A stretch of 64,000 nt of DNA from Oscillospiraceae bacterium (GCA_910575265.1 CAJTEA010000009.1:1-64000); one strand, 5' to 3'; positions 25,934 to 35,854 are shown, counted from the first letter of the stretch. Translations and numbers: made by a program. Notes: a model not told the origin generated them from the sequence alone.

Positions 25934-26632
25934 ATGGATAAAATTCTATTGCTGGAAGACGATGTGAGTCTGATTGATGGACTGACCTATTCCCTGCGGC
26001 GGCAGGGCTACAAATTAGACGTTGTCCGGACGGTCGCTGAGGCGCTTGCGCTTCTGCCCAACCTCAGCCAGTATGTTCTGCTGCTCCTGGATGTCACTCT
26101 GCCGGACGGAACGGGGTTTGAAGTCTGCGAACGGGTCAGGGCACAAAATCAGCGGATCCCCATTATTTTTCTGACTGCGTCTGACGAAGAAGTCAGCATC
26201 ATCCGCGGCCTGGACAGCGGCGGTGACGACTACATGACCAAGCCGTTCAAACTGGGCGAGCTGTGTTCCCGCATCCGGGCGCTGCTGCGCCGGGCCGGTG
26301 TGGCCAAGCCAGTGCCATCGGAGATGATCCAATGCGGGGACACCCAAATCGACCTTCTGGGAAGCCGGGCCTACCTGGACGGCAAGCCCTTGGATTTGAC
26401 CGGCGCGGAATACCGCCTGCTCTGCCTGCTGGTACGCAACGCCGGCCGCGTTGTTACCCGGGACACCATCCTCAGCGAGCTGTGGGACGACGCCGGGAAT
26501 TATGTGGACGGCAACACCCTGTCTGTCTATGTGCGCCGCCTGCGGGAGAAGGTGGAGACCGATCCCTCCCACCCTCTGCATCTGCTTACGATCCGGGGCT
26601 TTGGCTACCAGTGGAAAGAGGTTTCGCCATGA
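25934..26632 (+). CDS. OmpR-family response regulator of ABC-FtsX module
   Basis: A 232-aa regulator with receiver residues D9-D10, phospho-acceptor D53 in LLDVTLPDGTG and K103 in MTKPF, then a winged helix ending IRGFGYQWKE. AGGAGA precedes the ATG at 25934. Its stop overlaps the kinase start in an ATGA. The direct repeats at 27854-27884, in front of the ABC genes, are its probable target. Confidence 0.93.
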   Translation: MDKILLLEDDVSLIDGLTYSLRRQGYKLDVVRTVAEALALLPNLSQYVLLLLDVTLPDGTGFEVCERVRAQNQRIPIIFLTASDEEVSIIRGLDSGGDDYMTKPFKLGELCSRIRALLRRAGVAKPVPSEMIQCGDTQIDLLGSRAYLDGKPLDLTGAEYRLLCLLVRNAGRVVTRDTILSELWDDAGNYVDGNTLSVYVRRLREKVETDPSHPLHLLTIRGFGYQWKEVSP

Positions 26633-27858
26633 GCTTTTATCAGGACAGGCAGATTAGAACCTATGGACTCTTTCTGGCGTGCATCTCTGTGTGTATTGTC
26701 GGTATGGGGCTGCTGCTGAGTTCGATACAAATGAATTTGGCAAAGGATATCTATCTATCCCGCGGCGAGGCCATAGCGGCCTCCCTTTTAGCGCAGGAAG
26801 TCCCCCACACGGTCATTGCCGCCGCGCTCACAAGTACAGAAATCAGCGAGGAAGGAACAGCTCTGCTCGCCATGGTGGGGGTGGATGCCACAGCCGAAAG
26901 CGGGCTGCTCCCCTTCCACGCGCGGCTCCAACGCTCCAGCTTCACTGCCGCCGCCGGCATGGCCATCCTGCTGGTCACTGCCCTCTTTGCCGGAACCTGG
27001 GTGTTCTTTTCGGCGCGGAAACGCTTGTACTGTCAGGCGGACCAAGCCGTCAGCGGCTATCTTTGCGGGGATTACTCCCAGCACTTGCCCCAAAGCAGCG
27101 AGGGTGCAATTTATCAGATATTTGCCCAGGTGGAACAGCTGGCAACCATGCTCCAGGCCAAAACAGAAACCGAGCATCAGGTGAAGGAATTCCTCAAAAA
27201 ATCTATATCGGACATCTCCCACCAGCTCAAGACGCCCTTGGCTGCCCTTACCATGTATCAGGAGATCATTGCGGATGAACCGGAGCATCCCGATACGGTG
27301 CGGGAGTTTTCCGCCAAAATGTCCGTTTCGCTGAAGCGTATGGAATATCTGATTCAAGCCATGCTGAAAATCACCCGGCTGGATACGGGGAATATCGTGT
27401 TTGAGAAGGACTGCCTCAATGTCGCCGCGCTAGTATCCCAATCCATCCGTGAACTGACGACACGGGCCGAGCACGAGCACAAGCAGATTCTCGTTGACGG
27501 AGATGCCGGACAGCAGCTGGTATGTGACAGGGACTGGACCTGCGAGGCCATCGGCAATATTGTGAAAAACGCTCTGGACCACACCGATCCAGGCGGAACT
27601 GTGCGCATCCATTGGGAGCATACCCCTGCCATGCTGCGTATTTTCATTACAGATAACGGCAGCGGCATCGCTCCGGAGGACATCCACCACATTTTCAAGC
27701 GGTTTTACCGCAGCAAGCGCTCCCTGGACACCCAGGGAATCGGGCTGGGACTCCCCCTGGCGAAGTCGATTATAGAGGGGCAGGGCGGAATTATCGCCGT
27801 GCAGAGCGATCCGGGAACCGGCACAACCTTCACCCTCTCCTTCCTTACAGAACTGTAA
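26629..27858 (+). CDS. Sensor histidine kinase of ABC-FtsX module
   Basis: A 409-aa kinase with two membrane segments (about 13-31 and 107-128) around a short extracellular domain of some 75 residues. H198 lies in SDISHQLKTPL; the N box is in EAIGNIVKNALDHT, then DNGSGI and GIGLGLPLAKSII. I take the ATG at 26629, overlapping the regulator stop; a longer open frame from 26263 is antiphase to the regulator. Its gene ends inside the first operator repeat of the transporter. Confidence 0.92.
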   Translation: MSFYQDRQIRTYGLFLACISVCIVGMGLLLSSIQMNLAKDIYLSRGEAIAASLLAQEVPHTVIAAALTSTEISEEGTALLAMVGVDATAESGLLPFHARLQRSSFTAAAGMAILLVTALFAGTWVFFSARKRLYCQADQAVSGYLCGDYSQHLPQSSEGAIYQIFAQVEQLATMLQAKTETEHQVKEFLKKSISDISHQLKTPLAALTMYQEIIADEPEHPDTVREFSAKMSVSLKRMEYLIQAMLKITRLDTGNIVFEKDCLNVAALVSQSIRELTTRAEHEHKQILVDGDAGQQLVCDRDWTCEAIGNIVKNALDHTDPGGTVRIHWEHTPAMLRIFITDNGSGIAPEDIHHIFKRFYRSKRSLDTQGIGLGLPLAKSIIEGQGGIIAVQSDPGTGTTFTLSFLTEL

Positions 27859-27897
27859 GCTGAAATTCACCTGATTGTAAGCTGCCTCTGCTATACT
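27854..27897 (+). promoter_or_regulatory. Direct-repeat operator and -10 of ABC-FtsX genes
   Basis: TGTAAGCTG occurs at 27854-27862 and again at 27876-27884, exactly 22 nt (two helix turns) apart; the middle register (27865-27873) keeps a weak copy, ATTCACCTG. TATACT at 27892-27897 lies 7 nt after the second copy. An operator in place of a -35 box is typical of OmpR-family activation. The first copy overlaps the kinase stop codon. Confidence 0.65.
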
Positions 27898-27921
27898 CAA
27901 GTTCAAGGAGGCATTTGTGCT

Positions 27922-28617
27922 ATGAAAATTTTGACCGTACAGAACCTGTGTAAGACCTATGGCAAGGGTGAGGCAAGGGTTGACGCCTTGAAAAACGTAT
28001 CCTTCTCCCTGGAAAAGGGAGAATTTGCCGCGGTGGTCGGCGAATCCGGCTCCGGCAAGAGCACCCTGCTCAACTGCATCGGCGCTCTGGACACCCCCAC
28101 TTCCGGCGAAGTCCGGATGGACGGGCAGAACCTGTTCTCCATGGGGGAAGAAAAACGCACCATCTTCCGGCGGCGGAATATCGGCTTCATTTTCCAGTCC
28201 TTTCAGCTTGTCTCCGAGCTGAATGTGGAGCAGAACATCATCTTTCCCCTGCTCTTGGACTATAAGAAACCGAATCCCGACGCTGTCCAGGAGATTCTGG
28301 AGCTGCTGGGCCTGACCTCCCGCCGGAATCACCTGCCCAACCAGCTCTCCGGCGGCCAGCAGCAGCGGGTGGCCATCGGCCGGGCTCTGATTACAAAGCC
28401 CAAATTGATCCTGGCCGACGAGCCTACAGGAAATCTGGACAGCAAGAACAGCCGCGATGTCATGGAGCTGCTGACCCAGGCGTCCCGGCACTATCAGCAG
28501 ACCATTCTGATGATCACCCACAACCGAAACCTGACCGCTTCCGTGGATCGTGTTTTCCAGGTGGCGGACGGCGTGCTGACGGACTTGGGAGGGGAAGCGA
28601 ATGAAACACTTTCTTGA
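27922..28617 (+). CDS. MacB/BceA-type ABC ATPase
   Basis: A 231-aa ATPase of the LolD/MacB/BceA group. Walker A is GESGSGKST (about 39-47), the signature [15 protein letters not shown] (about 138-152) and Walker [16 protein letters not shown]. These ATPases drive FtsX-type permeases that remove or sense peptides at the membrane. AAGGAGG lies upstream of the ATG. It precedes and overlaps the permease gene by 17 nt. Confidence 0.93.
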   Translation: MKILTVQNLCKTYGKGEARVDALKNVSFSLEKGEFAAVVGESGSGKSTLLNCIGALDTPTSGEVRMDGQNLFSMGEEKRTIFRRRNIGFIFQSFQLVSELNVEQNIIFPLLLDYKKPNPDAVQEILELLGLTSRRNHLPNQLSGGQQQRVAIGRALITKPKLILADEPTGNLDSKNSRDVMELLTQASRHYQQTILMITHNRNLTASVDRVFQVADGVLTDLGGEANETLS

Positions 28618-30961
28618 CCTGATCCCCATCTCAGCAAAGGTACACCGAAAACAGAACCGGATGTCCATCCTCTGCATTATCCTGTCCGTGTTCCTGGTAA
28701 CCACCATTTTCGGCATGGCGGATATGTTTATCCGCAGCCAGATCTTACAGGCCCAGCGGGACGATGGCAGCTGGCATATCGGCCTGAGAAACATCAGCGC
28801 TGAAAACGCGGCGTTGATGGTGGCCCGGCCCGACATCGCGGTGATTTCCCCCTATGGTACTTTGAATTTTGGCGCCAATCTGGGCTATACCATGGGAGGA
28901 AAAGAGGCGGTAATCTTCGGCAGCGAGGAAGCCCTTGTCACGAAGATTTTTCCTGACATGCTGACGGAGGGCGCTTACCCACAGGCAGAGGGCGGCGCGC
29001 TGGTCACAGAAAACGCCAGGGAGATGATGGGGCTTCACATTGGGGACGAGGTAACATTGAACACCCCGGATGGGACTTCACTCCACTATCAGATCACTGG
29101 ATTTGTAGGGAACTCCTCCGGCCTGATGCGCAGCGACGCATATGGAATTTTCCTGTGTATGGAGGACTACCGCGCCATTTATCCCGACGTTGCAGAGGGG
29201 GAACCCTCCGATTTTGACATTATGTACTATGTCCAGTTCTCCCATACCCGGGATATCCAAGGAAACATCAAAAATCTCAAGTCGGCCTTTCAACTGTCAG
29301 ACGGCCAGGTATCCGAAAACACAAAACTGCTGGGCCTGCTGGGGCAGAGCAGGGACAGCTTCATGATGTTCATCTACGCGGCGGCAGGGATTCTCTTCGT
29401 TCTGGTCATGTCAGCAGGGATTCTGATGATCGCCAGCAGCCTGAACAGCAATGTTGCGCAGCGCATGGAATTTTTCGGCCTGATGCGCTGTATTGGGTCA
29501 ACGCCCAGACAGGTCATGCGGATGGTGCGCAGGGAAGCGCTCGGCTGGTGCCGCTTCGCGATCCCCGCCGGTGTGGCCTTGGGGGTCGTTGTGATATGGG
29601 TCCTGTGCGCCATCCTTCGGTACCTCAGCCCGGGCTACTTCGCGGCAATGCCCGTCTTCGGCCTGAGCCTGCCCAGCGTGGCCGCCGGCGTCCTGGTGGG
29701 ACTGCTGACCGTGATGCTCGCGGCCCGCTCCCCGGCAAAACGCGCCGCAAAGGTCTCGCCGCTGGCCGCGGTTTCCGGCAGCGCGGGCGAAGCCCGGCCT
29801 GTCCGCTCCGCGGCCAATACACAGCTGGCAAAGGTGGATACCGCCCTGGGCATCCATCACGCCGTCTCCAGCTGGAAAAACTATCTGCTCATGACCGGCT
29901 CCTTCGCCTTGAGCATCGTTCTTTTCCTCTCCTTCTCCGTGACCGTTGACTTCATGCGCCACGCTCTGACACCCCTGCAGCCCTGGACCCCGGATTTATC
30001 CATCGTCAGTCCGGACCGCACCTGTTCCGTGGACAGCGCTCTGCTAGAGCGTCTCAATGAAATACCCGCAGTCAAAGCGGCCTATGGGCGGATGTTTGCT
30101 TACGGCGTGCCTATTTCAGGAAGCAGCGCGGTCCAGACAGCCGATCTGATCTCCTACGACACAACCCAGTTCGACTGGGCAGAGGACTATCTGCTGGAAG
30201 GTTCTCTGGAGGCTGCCCAGCAGGCAGCCGGTACCGGTCTGGTGGTGAAGGAGTCAGACAGCACCATAAAGGTCGGGGACACGATAACCATTCTGGCCGA
30301 CGGGACACTTCAGGAAATCGAAATCGTTGGGATACTCTCCGACTGCCCCTTCAGCAACGCCGCCGGTGTCGGGCTCATCATCTGCTCTGAGGACAGTTTC
30401 AGGCAGATGACTGGGCTGACTGATTTCACCGTGATTGATATACAGCTGGTTCGGGGCGCCTCTGACAGTGAGGTCAGCGCGATCCATCAGATGGTGGGCA
30501 CCCAGTACACCTTCTCAGATGAACGGCTGGGAAACAGCAGCACACGGGGCATCTACTACTGCTTCAATCTTTTTGTCTATGGTTTTCTCGTCCTGATTGC
30601 CCTGATTACGATTTTCAATGTGGTCAACAGCATCGCCATGAGTGTCGCTTCCAGAACAAAGCAATATGGCGCGTTCCGTGCCATTGGACTGAGCACCCGG
30701 CAGTTGTCCAAAATGGTAATCGCGGAGGCGGGGGCCTACGCCTTATCAGGCAGCGTGGCCGGTACTGTACTGGGCTTGCTCACCAACAGGCTCCTGTTCG
30801 CCATGCTGATCGGGCAAAAGTGGGGTGAGCCGTGGGGCATTCCCTGGTCTGAGTTAGGGGTCATCCTCCTGATCCTCCTCTTTTCCGTAGCCTTGGCGGT
30901 ATATGGGCCCATAAAACGGATCCACAGCATGACCATTGTTGATACCATTTGCGCACAGTGA
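28601..30961 (+). CDS. FtsX-like ABC permease, 786 aa
   Basis: A large permease with a first membrane segment (about 22-42), an extracellular domain to about residue 245, three membrane segments (about 250-390), a second anchor near 430, a second extracellular domain and three final membrane segments, that is, two FtsX/MacB units in tandem. This architecture occurs in Gram-positive exporters linked to cell-envelope stress and antimicrobial peptides. GGAGGGGAAG precedes the ATG, which lies within the ATPase gene. A strong terminator follows. Confidence 0.88.
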   Translation: MKHFLDLIPISAKVHRKQNRMSILCIILSVFLVTTIFGMADMFIRSQILQAQRDDGSWHIGLRNISAENAALMVARPDIAVISPYGTLNFGANLGYTMGGKEAVIFGSEEALVTKIFPDMLTEGAYPQAEGGALVTENAREMMGLHIGDEVTLNTPDGTSLHYQITGFVGNSSGLMRSDAYGIFLCMEDYRAIYPDVAEGEPSDFDIMYYVQFSHTRDIQGNIKNLKSAFQLSDGQVSENTKLLGLLGQSRDSFMMFIYAAAGILFVLVMSAGILMIASSLNSNVAQRMEFFGLMRCIGSTPRQVMRMVRREALGWCRFAIPAGVALGVVVIWVLCAILRYLSPGYFAAMPVFGLSLPSVAAGVLVGLLTVMLAARSPAKRAAKVSPLAAVSGSAGEARPVRSAANTQLAKVDTALGIHHAVSSWKNYLLMTGSFALSIVLFLSFSVTVDFMRHALTPLQPWTPDLSIVSPDRTCSVDSALLERLNEIPAVKAAYGRMFAYGVPISGSSAVQTADLISYDTTQFDWAEDYLLEGSLEAAQQAAGTGLVVKESDSTIKVGDTITILADGTLQEIEIVGILSDCPFSNAAGVGLIICSEDSFRQMTGLTDFTVIDIQLVRGASDSEVSAIHQMVGTQYTFSDERLGNSSTRGIYYCFNLFVYGFLVLIALITIFNVVNSIAMSVASRTKQYGAFRAIGLSTRQLSKMVIAEAGAYALSGSVAGTVLGLLTNRLLFAMLIGQKWGEPWGIPWSELGVILLILLFSVALAVYGPIKRIHSMTIVDTICAQ

Positions 30962-30969
30962 TATAACAG

Positions 30970-31002
30970 AAGGCAGATAATCCCAAGCCGATTATCTGCC
31001 TT
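30970..31002 (+). terminator. Terminator after FtsX permease, probably bidirectional
   Basis: A 12-bp perfect stem AAGGCAGATAAT with ATTATCTGCCTT around CCCAAGCCG, 8 nt after the permease stop. T-rich on both strands. Confidence 0.85.
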
Positions 31003-31048
31003 TTCAATATGAAAAGCGTCTGCCATCTCATATTCCATTATGTGCGCA

Positions 31049-32654
31049 TTAAGACCAGGCAGGCGACCGGTGTGGATAGGGGAACACACCCAACAGGGTC
31101 CGTACATCCAGGGGGTGCAGTCCAATCGTAGGCTCGTCAAAGACAAAGACGGAGTCCGACTGGGTTTTGCCCATCTCGCTGGCCAGCTTCAGCCGCTGGG
31201 CCTCGCCGCCGGACAGGCTGGGGGTTTCCTCCCCCAGCGTCAGATATCCCAGGCCCAACTCCTTCAGCACCTCCAGCCGCTGGCGGACTAATTTCAAATC
31301 TTCGCAGGTCTCCAGGGCCGCGTTGACGTTCATCGCCATCAGCTCCGGCAGAGAGCAGTCTCCGCGCCTCACCTGATATGCCTCCCGTCCATACCGGGAA
31401 CCGCGGCAATCCGGGCAGGGGATGGTCACATCAGGCAAAAACTGCACATCCAGGTCAATCGTCCCTGTGCCATCGCACACCGGACAGCGCAGCTTTCCGG
31501 TGTTATAGGAGAAATCCCCGGCCTTGAACTCCAGCTCCTTTGCGTCCGGGGTCCTGGTGAAAATTTTCCGCAGCTCGTCATGGACATTGGCGTAAGTGGC
31601 CACCGTGGAGCGGACATTGACGCCGATGGGGGTGGCGTCAATAAGCTTTACCTGACGGATACCCTCCGCCTCCAGCTTCAGGACGTGCTCCGGCAGCGTG
31701 GTCCCACCGGATAACGCTGCCAGTCCGGGAACCAGGCTCTCCAGAATCAGCGTGGTCTTGCCGGAGCCGGACACGCCTGTCACCGCCGTCAGCCGTCCCT
31801 TGGGGATATCCACCGTCAAGGGCTTCACCGTGTGGATGGCAGCAGTGGAGAGGTGTATCCTGCCCAGCGCGAACAGCTCCCCGGCGCGGACTCGGTCCCT
31901 GACATGGATATCCGCCGTCCCGGCCAGGAACGGGCCAATCTGGGACGCCCTGTTTTGGGCAATTTCCGGGATCGTCCCCTGGGCCACCACCTGCCCGCCG
32001 TTGGCCCCCGCCTGGGGGCCCATCTCAATCAGCCAATCCGCCTGGGACAAGATCTGAGTGTCGTGGTCCACCAGAATTACCGAGTTTCCATCCGCCACCA
32101 GATCGCGCATCACGCCGGTCAGTCCCACAATGTTGGAGGGATGCAGGCCGATGGAGGGCTCGTCCAGCACATAGAGCACCCCGGTAGTGCGGTCGCGCAC
32201 CGCCCGGGCCAGCTGCATCCGCTGCCGCTCCCCGGTGGAGAGGGTGGAGGCGGCGCGGTCCAAAGACAGGTAGCCCAGTCCCAGGTCCATCAGCCGTTTG
32301 GCCACAGTCTGGAAGGATTGGCAGATGCTCTCCGCCATGGGACGCATCTCCTCCGGCAGGGAGGCGGGCACTCTGGCCACCCACTCCACCAGCATGGACA
32401 GGGGCATCTGACAGACCTGGTCCAGGGAGATGCCCCGGAGCCTTGGCGGCCTGGGTCATCCGCCTTCTCGTGTAGGTGGACAGGGCCTCCAGATAGCGCC
32501 GGGAGCCCTCGGCGTACAGGACGCCCAGGGCCAGAGAGGACTTCCCGGAACCGGATACCCCGGCGATGGCGACGATCTGATTGAGGGGAACATCCACGTC
32601 GATATTTTTCAGGTTGTGGACCCTCGCCCCACGTACTTTTATGATTTCTGGCAT
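31049..32654 (-). pseudogene. UvrA-like drug-resistance ATPase, deleted and truncated
   Basis: The N-terminal frame from ATG 32654 (AAGGAGGAGA upstream) encodes the UvrA opening [16 protein letters not shown] and Walker [10 protein letters not shown] up to RRRMTQAAK. It then breaks, and the second frame picks up at [20 protein letters not shown]. About 250 residues, including the first zinc-binding region, are missing. The second half keeps [14 protein letters not shown], the second Walker [10 protein letters not shown], and the zinc pairs CPVCDGTG and CPDC. The end is also lost after TIGLHPLDVRTLLGV. A promoter (TTGCGA 32760-32755, TATACT 32736-32731) survives. Short UvrA proteins of this class are linked to antibiotic tolerance. 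Confidence 0.85.
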
Positions 32655-32952
32655 CGCTGTCTCCTCCTTGGTATTCTGGCGCATATGCTGTTCCTCCACA
32701 TACAGCCTGCCGGCAGTCCGAAACACTGTCAGTATAATACCTACCCCAGCACTATCGCAAGACCATATCGCAAACTTAGCCAACGGTTAAGAAGGGGACT
32801 GTCGTGGAATTAAAACTCGGCGCCGGCGGCCAGCAATGAGAAAACACTGTCAGACAGTGAAGCTGAAAGACAATTTTCAAGGATAAAATCAAAAAACTCT
32901 TGACATTCCACAAACCGGAAGGTGTACGATTCACATATGGAGGTAACCTATC

Positions 32953-33033
32953 ATGAATAAAAAACGCTGGGACCTCATCATCCTGGCCTTAGCCGCTGTT
33001 ATTTTAGCCATCACCTTTGTTTTCAATCTCTGA
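32953..33033 (+). CDS. 26-aa hydrophobic peptide upstream of ABC exporter
   Basis: The sequence MNKKRWDLIILALAAVILAI continues with TFVFNL and stop. A GGAGGT site lies 8 nt before the ATG and a positive start is followed by a single membrane helix. It lies 52 nt before the ABC ATPase start, so it may be a small membrane subunit or a leader peptide. I know no family for it. Confidence 0.5.
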   Translation: MNKKRWDLIILALAAVILAITFVFNL

Positions 33034-33085
33034 CCCTACCAAAATACTGACCCTACACAATGCTTCAATCGAAAGGAGACTATTC

Positions 33086-33799
33086 ATGCTTCGCGTTGAA
33101 CACTATTCCAAAACTTACCCAGGCGGTAAAAAAGCGGTGGACAATCTTACCCTTCATGTCCAACCTGGGGAAATTTACGGCTTCATTGGCCACAACGGGG
33201 CTGGCAAGACCACCACCCTGCGGGCGGTGGCGGGGGTGATGGACTTCACCGAAGGGACCATTACCATCGACGGCCATGATATCAAAAAAGACCCGGTTGG
33301 CGCCAAGCGCGTCACCGCCTTTTTGCCGGACAACCCGGACCTCTATGAATTTATGAAGGGTATTGACTACCTCAACTTCATCGCCGACCTGTACGACATC
33401 CCAGCGGGCCAGCGGACCGCCGACATCGGCAAGTACGCCGGGGCCTTTGAGCTGACAGGGAATCTAGGCTCTCCCATCGGCAGCTACTCCCACGGAATGC
33501 GGCAGAAGCTGGCCCTGATCTCAGCCTTCATCCGCCGGCCCAGGCTGCTGATTCTGGACGAGCCCTTTGTGGGCCTGGACCCCGCCGCCGCCCATCTGAT
33601 GAAAGGCTATCTGGCGGAGCTGTGCCAGGGAGGCTCGGCGGTGTTTTTCTCCACCCATGTACTGGAGGTGGCGGAAAAGCTGTGCCACAAAATTGCTATC
33701 ATCAAACACGGGCGGCTGGTAAAATCCGGTCCTACGGCGGAGCTGGTGGGCGATTCCTCCCTGGAGGATGTGTTCCTGGAGCTGGAGGGAGAAAAATGA
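33086..33799 (+). CDS. ABC exporter ATPase
   Basis: A 237-aa ATPase with Walker A GHNGAGKTT (about 37-45), signature SHGMRQKLALI and Walker B LLILDEPFVGLDP, then STHVLEVAEKL. The D-loop and length match the EcsA/YhaQ type that pairs with a large 8-12 segment permease. The ATG at 33086 follows AAAGGAGA; an open extension to 33017 has no ribosome site. It overlaps the permease start by 4 nt. Confidence 0.9.
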   Translation: MLRVEHYSKTYPGGKKAVDNLTLHVQPGEIYGFIGHNGAGKTTTLRAVAGVMDFTEGTITIDGHDIKKDPVGAKRVTAFLPDNPDLYEFMKGIDYLNFIADLYDIPAGQRTADIGKYAGAFELTGNLGSPIGSYSHGMRQKLALISAFIRRPRLLILDEPFVGLDPAAAHLMKGYLAELCQGGSAVFFSTHVLEVAEKLCHKIAIIKHGRLVKSGPTAELVGDSSLEDVFLELEGEK

Positions 33800-35382
33800 A
33801 GAAGTTTCTCACTTTGCTGAAGGTGAGCATCCAGTCTATGCTGCTCTCCTCCACCAATTCCCGGGGCCGCGGCCGGAAAAAGGCGGCCACCGGCCTGGGC
33901 GCTGTCGTTGTCATTGCTGGCCTGGGCCTCTACCTCTCCGGTTTTTACAGCTACATGCTGATGCAGGCGCTGGCCCCCTCGCACATGGAGATATTGGTGT
34001 TCATCTTTATGGGCATGGCCGCCCTGGTGGGCGGACTGCTGTTCACCACCTTCGCCGTCAAGGGCGTGGTGTTTGGCGGGAAGGACAACGACCTGCTGCT
34101 GAGTATGCCGGTGTCCTCCACCCTGCTGATGGCCAGCCGTGTGACAGCCATCTACCTGGAAAACCTGCTGTTCTCCGCCTTTGTGCTGCTCCCCGCCGGG
34201 GTGGTCTGCACAATACTGACCCAGAGCGGCGTGGGGCACAGCCTTCTCTTTTGGGCGCGGCTTGTCATTGCGGCCCTGACCCTCCCCCTGCTGGATACAG
34301 CGCTGTCGGTCCTGCTGGGGGCGCTGGTGGCCTTTCTGTCCGCCAGGGTATCCAAGGGTGCGCTGGGGCAGAACATCGTAACGGGCCTGTTTCTGGTTGT
34401 GGTGTTCTATTTTTCCTTTCACCTTAACCGAATGATTAGCGGCCTTGCCGCCAATGCCGCTGGTATAAAGGACTCCCTTAACTGGGCCGCGCCCCTGCTG
34501 TGGATGGGCGAGGGCATCCTGGGGGACTGGGGCCTGCTGCTGGCCTTTGCCGCCTGCTGTGTCATTCCCTTTGCCTTGGTGGTGTTCGGCTTAGGCCGGG
34601 TCTACCGACAGGCAGTCACAGCCTTCGCCGCCCGATCTGCCCAGAGCAACTATAAGCTCTCCGCCCAATCCGCCTCCAGTCAGAAGAAGGCCCTTTTGCG
34701 GAAGGAGGCCCAGCGGTTTTTTGGCACGCCCATGTACTTCTGGAACGCCGGCCTTGGCCTGATCATGCTGCTGGCCGGCGGAGCGGCCTCCCTGGTGATG
34801 CGGGAAAAGCTGCTTGCCTTTGTTGGTATGGAAGGTTTCCCCCTGCTGCCTATGGCGGCGGCTGTGATCTGCTTCTGCCTGTGTACCTGTCCCATCGCCG
34901 CCCCTTCCGTCAGCCTGGAGGGGAAGTACCTCTGGATTCTGCGGGAGGCTCCCATGCCGGGCAGTACGCTGCTGTGGGTCAAGGTAGGGTTCCAGCTGCT
35001 GCTCACCCTCCCCTGTACCGTAATTGCCGGGGCCTGCATCTCCATCGCGCTGGGATTCCATCTGTGGCAGGGCGCCACGCTTCTGATTGCCACGCTGCTC
35101 TTCGCGGTAGGGCACGCCCTGTTTGGGATGCTGATGGGGCTGACCTTCCCCAAGCTGGACGCGGTCAATGAGACCGTGATCATCAAGCAGTCTCTGGCTG
35201 CCACCCTGGCTATGTTCGTCCCTATGGCGGCGCTGGCCGCGGCGGGCGGGCTGTACTGGCTGGGCAGTCAGATGACGGGCTGGGCCGCGTTGGCCCTCCC
35301 GCTCCTGCTGTTCGCACTGCTGACGGCGGTGTGTGCCGCTGTCCTCTCCAAGCATGGCCCGGTCATGCTCCAGGCACTGTAA
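33796..35382 (+). CDS. Large ABC exporter permease
   Basis: A 528-aa membrane protein with about twelve hydrophobic segments. The cytoplasmic middle region (about 275-305) is rich in Ser, Lys and Ala (NYKLSAQSASSQKKALLRKE), as in the ABC-2 permeases of the YthQ/EcsB-like type in Clostridia. It starts in the ATGA overlap with the ATPase gene; the longer open frame from 33622 is antiphase to that gene. Substrate unknown. Confidence 0.82.
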   Translation: MKKFLTLLKVSIQSMLLSSTNSRGRGRKKAATGLGAVVVIAGLGLYLSGFYSYMLMQALAPSHMEILVFIFMGMAALVGGLLFTTFAVKGVVFGGKDNDLLLSMPVSSTLLMASRVTAIYLENLLFSAFVLLPAGVVCTILTQSGVGHSLLFWARLVIAALTLPLLDTALSVLLGALVAFLSARVSKGALGQNIVTGLFLVVVFYFSFHLNRMISGLAANAAGIKDSLNWAAPLLWMGEGILGDWGLLLAFAACCVIPFALVVFGLGRVYRQAVTAFAARSAQSNYKLSAQSASSQKKALLRKEAQRFFGTPMYFWNAGLGLIMLLAGGAASLVMREKLLAFVGMEGFPLLPMAAAVICFCLCTCPIAAPSVSLEGKYLWILREAPMPGSTLLWVKVGFQLLLTLPCTVIAGACISIALGFHLWQGATLLIATLLFAVGHALFGMLMGLTFPKLDAVNETVIIKQSLAATLAMFVPMAALAAAGGLYWLGSQMTGWAALALPLLLFALLTAVCAAVLSKHGPVMLQAL

Positions 35383-35406
35383 AAGCAAGCCCCGGCGTTC
35401 ACAGAA

Positions 35407-35466
35407 TGAACTGCACCCCATTTGTTAGACAGTATGGTATACTACTAACAAATGGGGTGCAGTTCA
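35407..35466. repeat. 60-nt near-perfect palindrome, MITE-like
   Basis: Perfect 22-bp arms (35407-35428 and 35445-35466) with TG...CA tips surround AGTAT-GGT-ATACT, which is also self-complementary, so nearly the whole 60 nt can fold on itself. It lies 24 nt after the permease stop and reaches into a decayed anti-sigma gene. TG...CA ends with TGAACTGCACCCCA resemble IS3 tips, so it may be a miniature derivative. No target duplication is visible. Confidence 0.6.
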
Positions 35467-35854
35467 GCCCCGCCTTTGGTATATTCCACAAAGGTTGTTT
35501 CCCCTATAATCTCCGCTGTACCGGCGATGATCGACGCGATGGTCTTGACCACGTCCGCCCGCTCGATCCGCTGGACTGCCAGCTGGAGGCGCAGCCCGCC
35601 CGATTCCCACTCGGCGTTGAAGTAGACCTGCCCCATGTCTACAGTTACTTTCTCAGGGACAACCTCAGGCGGCTGGCTGATGTCGGGGGGCCAACAACCG
35701 GTCCAGTCAGTGCGGGCCCGATGGGGCCGCGTGTATCGAACACCGCGGCGGCAACGATCAGTACCGCGAAGCAGGCGGCCACAGCGCCATAGCGCCTCAA
35801 TGCCGCTCCAAGGGGTTTTCCCAGCGTTTTTTCTTCCGCCTCTTGAATATACAC
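35460..35854 (-). pseudogene. Decayed anti-sigma-like membrane protein gene
   Basis: Two out-of-phase pieces remain. One (about 35854-35700) has EKTLGKPLGAALRRYGAVAA followed by a membrane segment, as in the membrane proteins that follow many clostridial ECF sigma genes. The other (35636-35470) has VYFNAEWESGGLRLQLAVQR and EDVVKT-like ADVVKTIASII, resembling a DUF4367-type end. The middle and the phase are lost. The 60-nt palindrome touches its 3' end. Confidence 0.5.
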
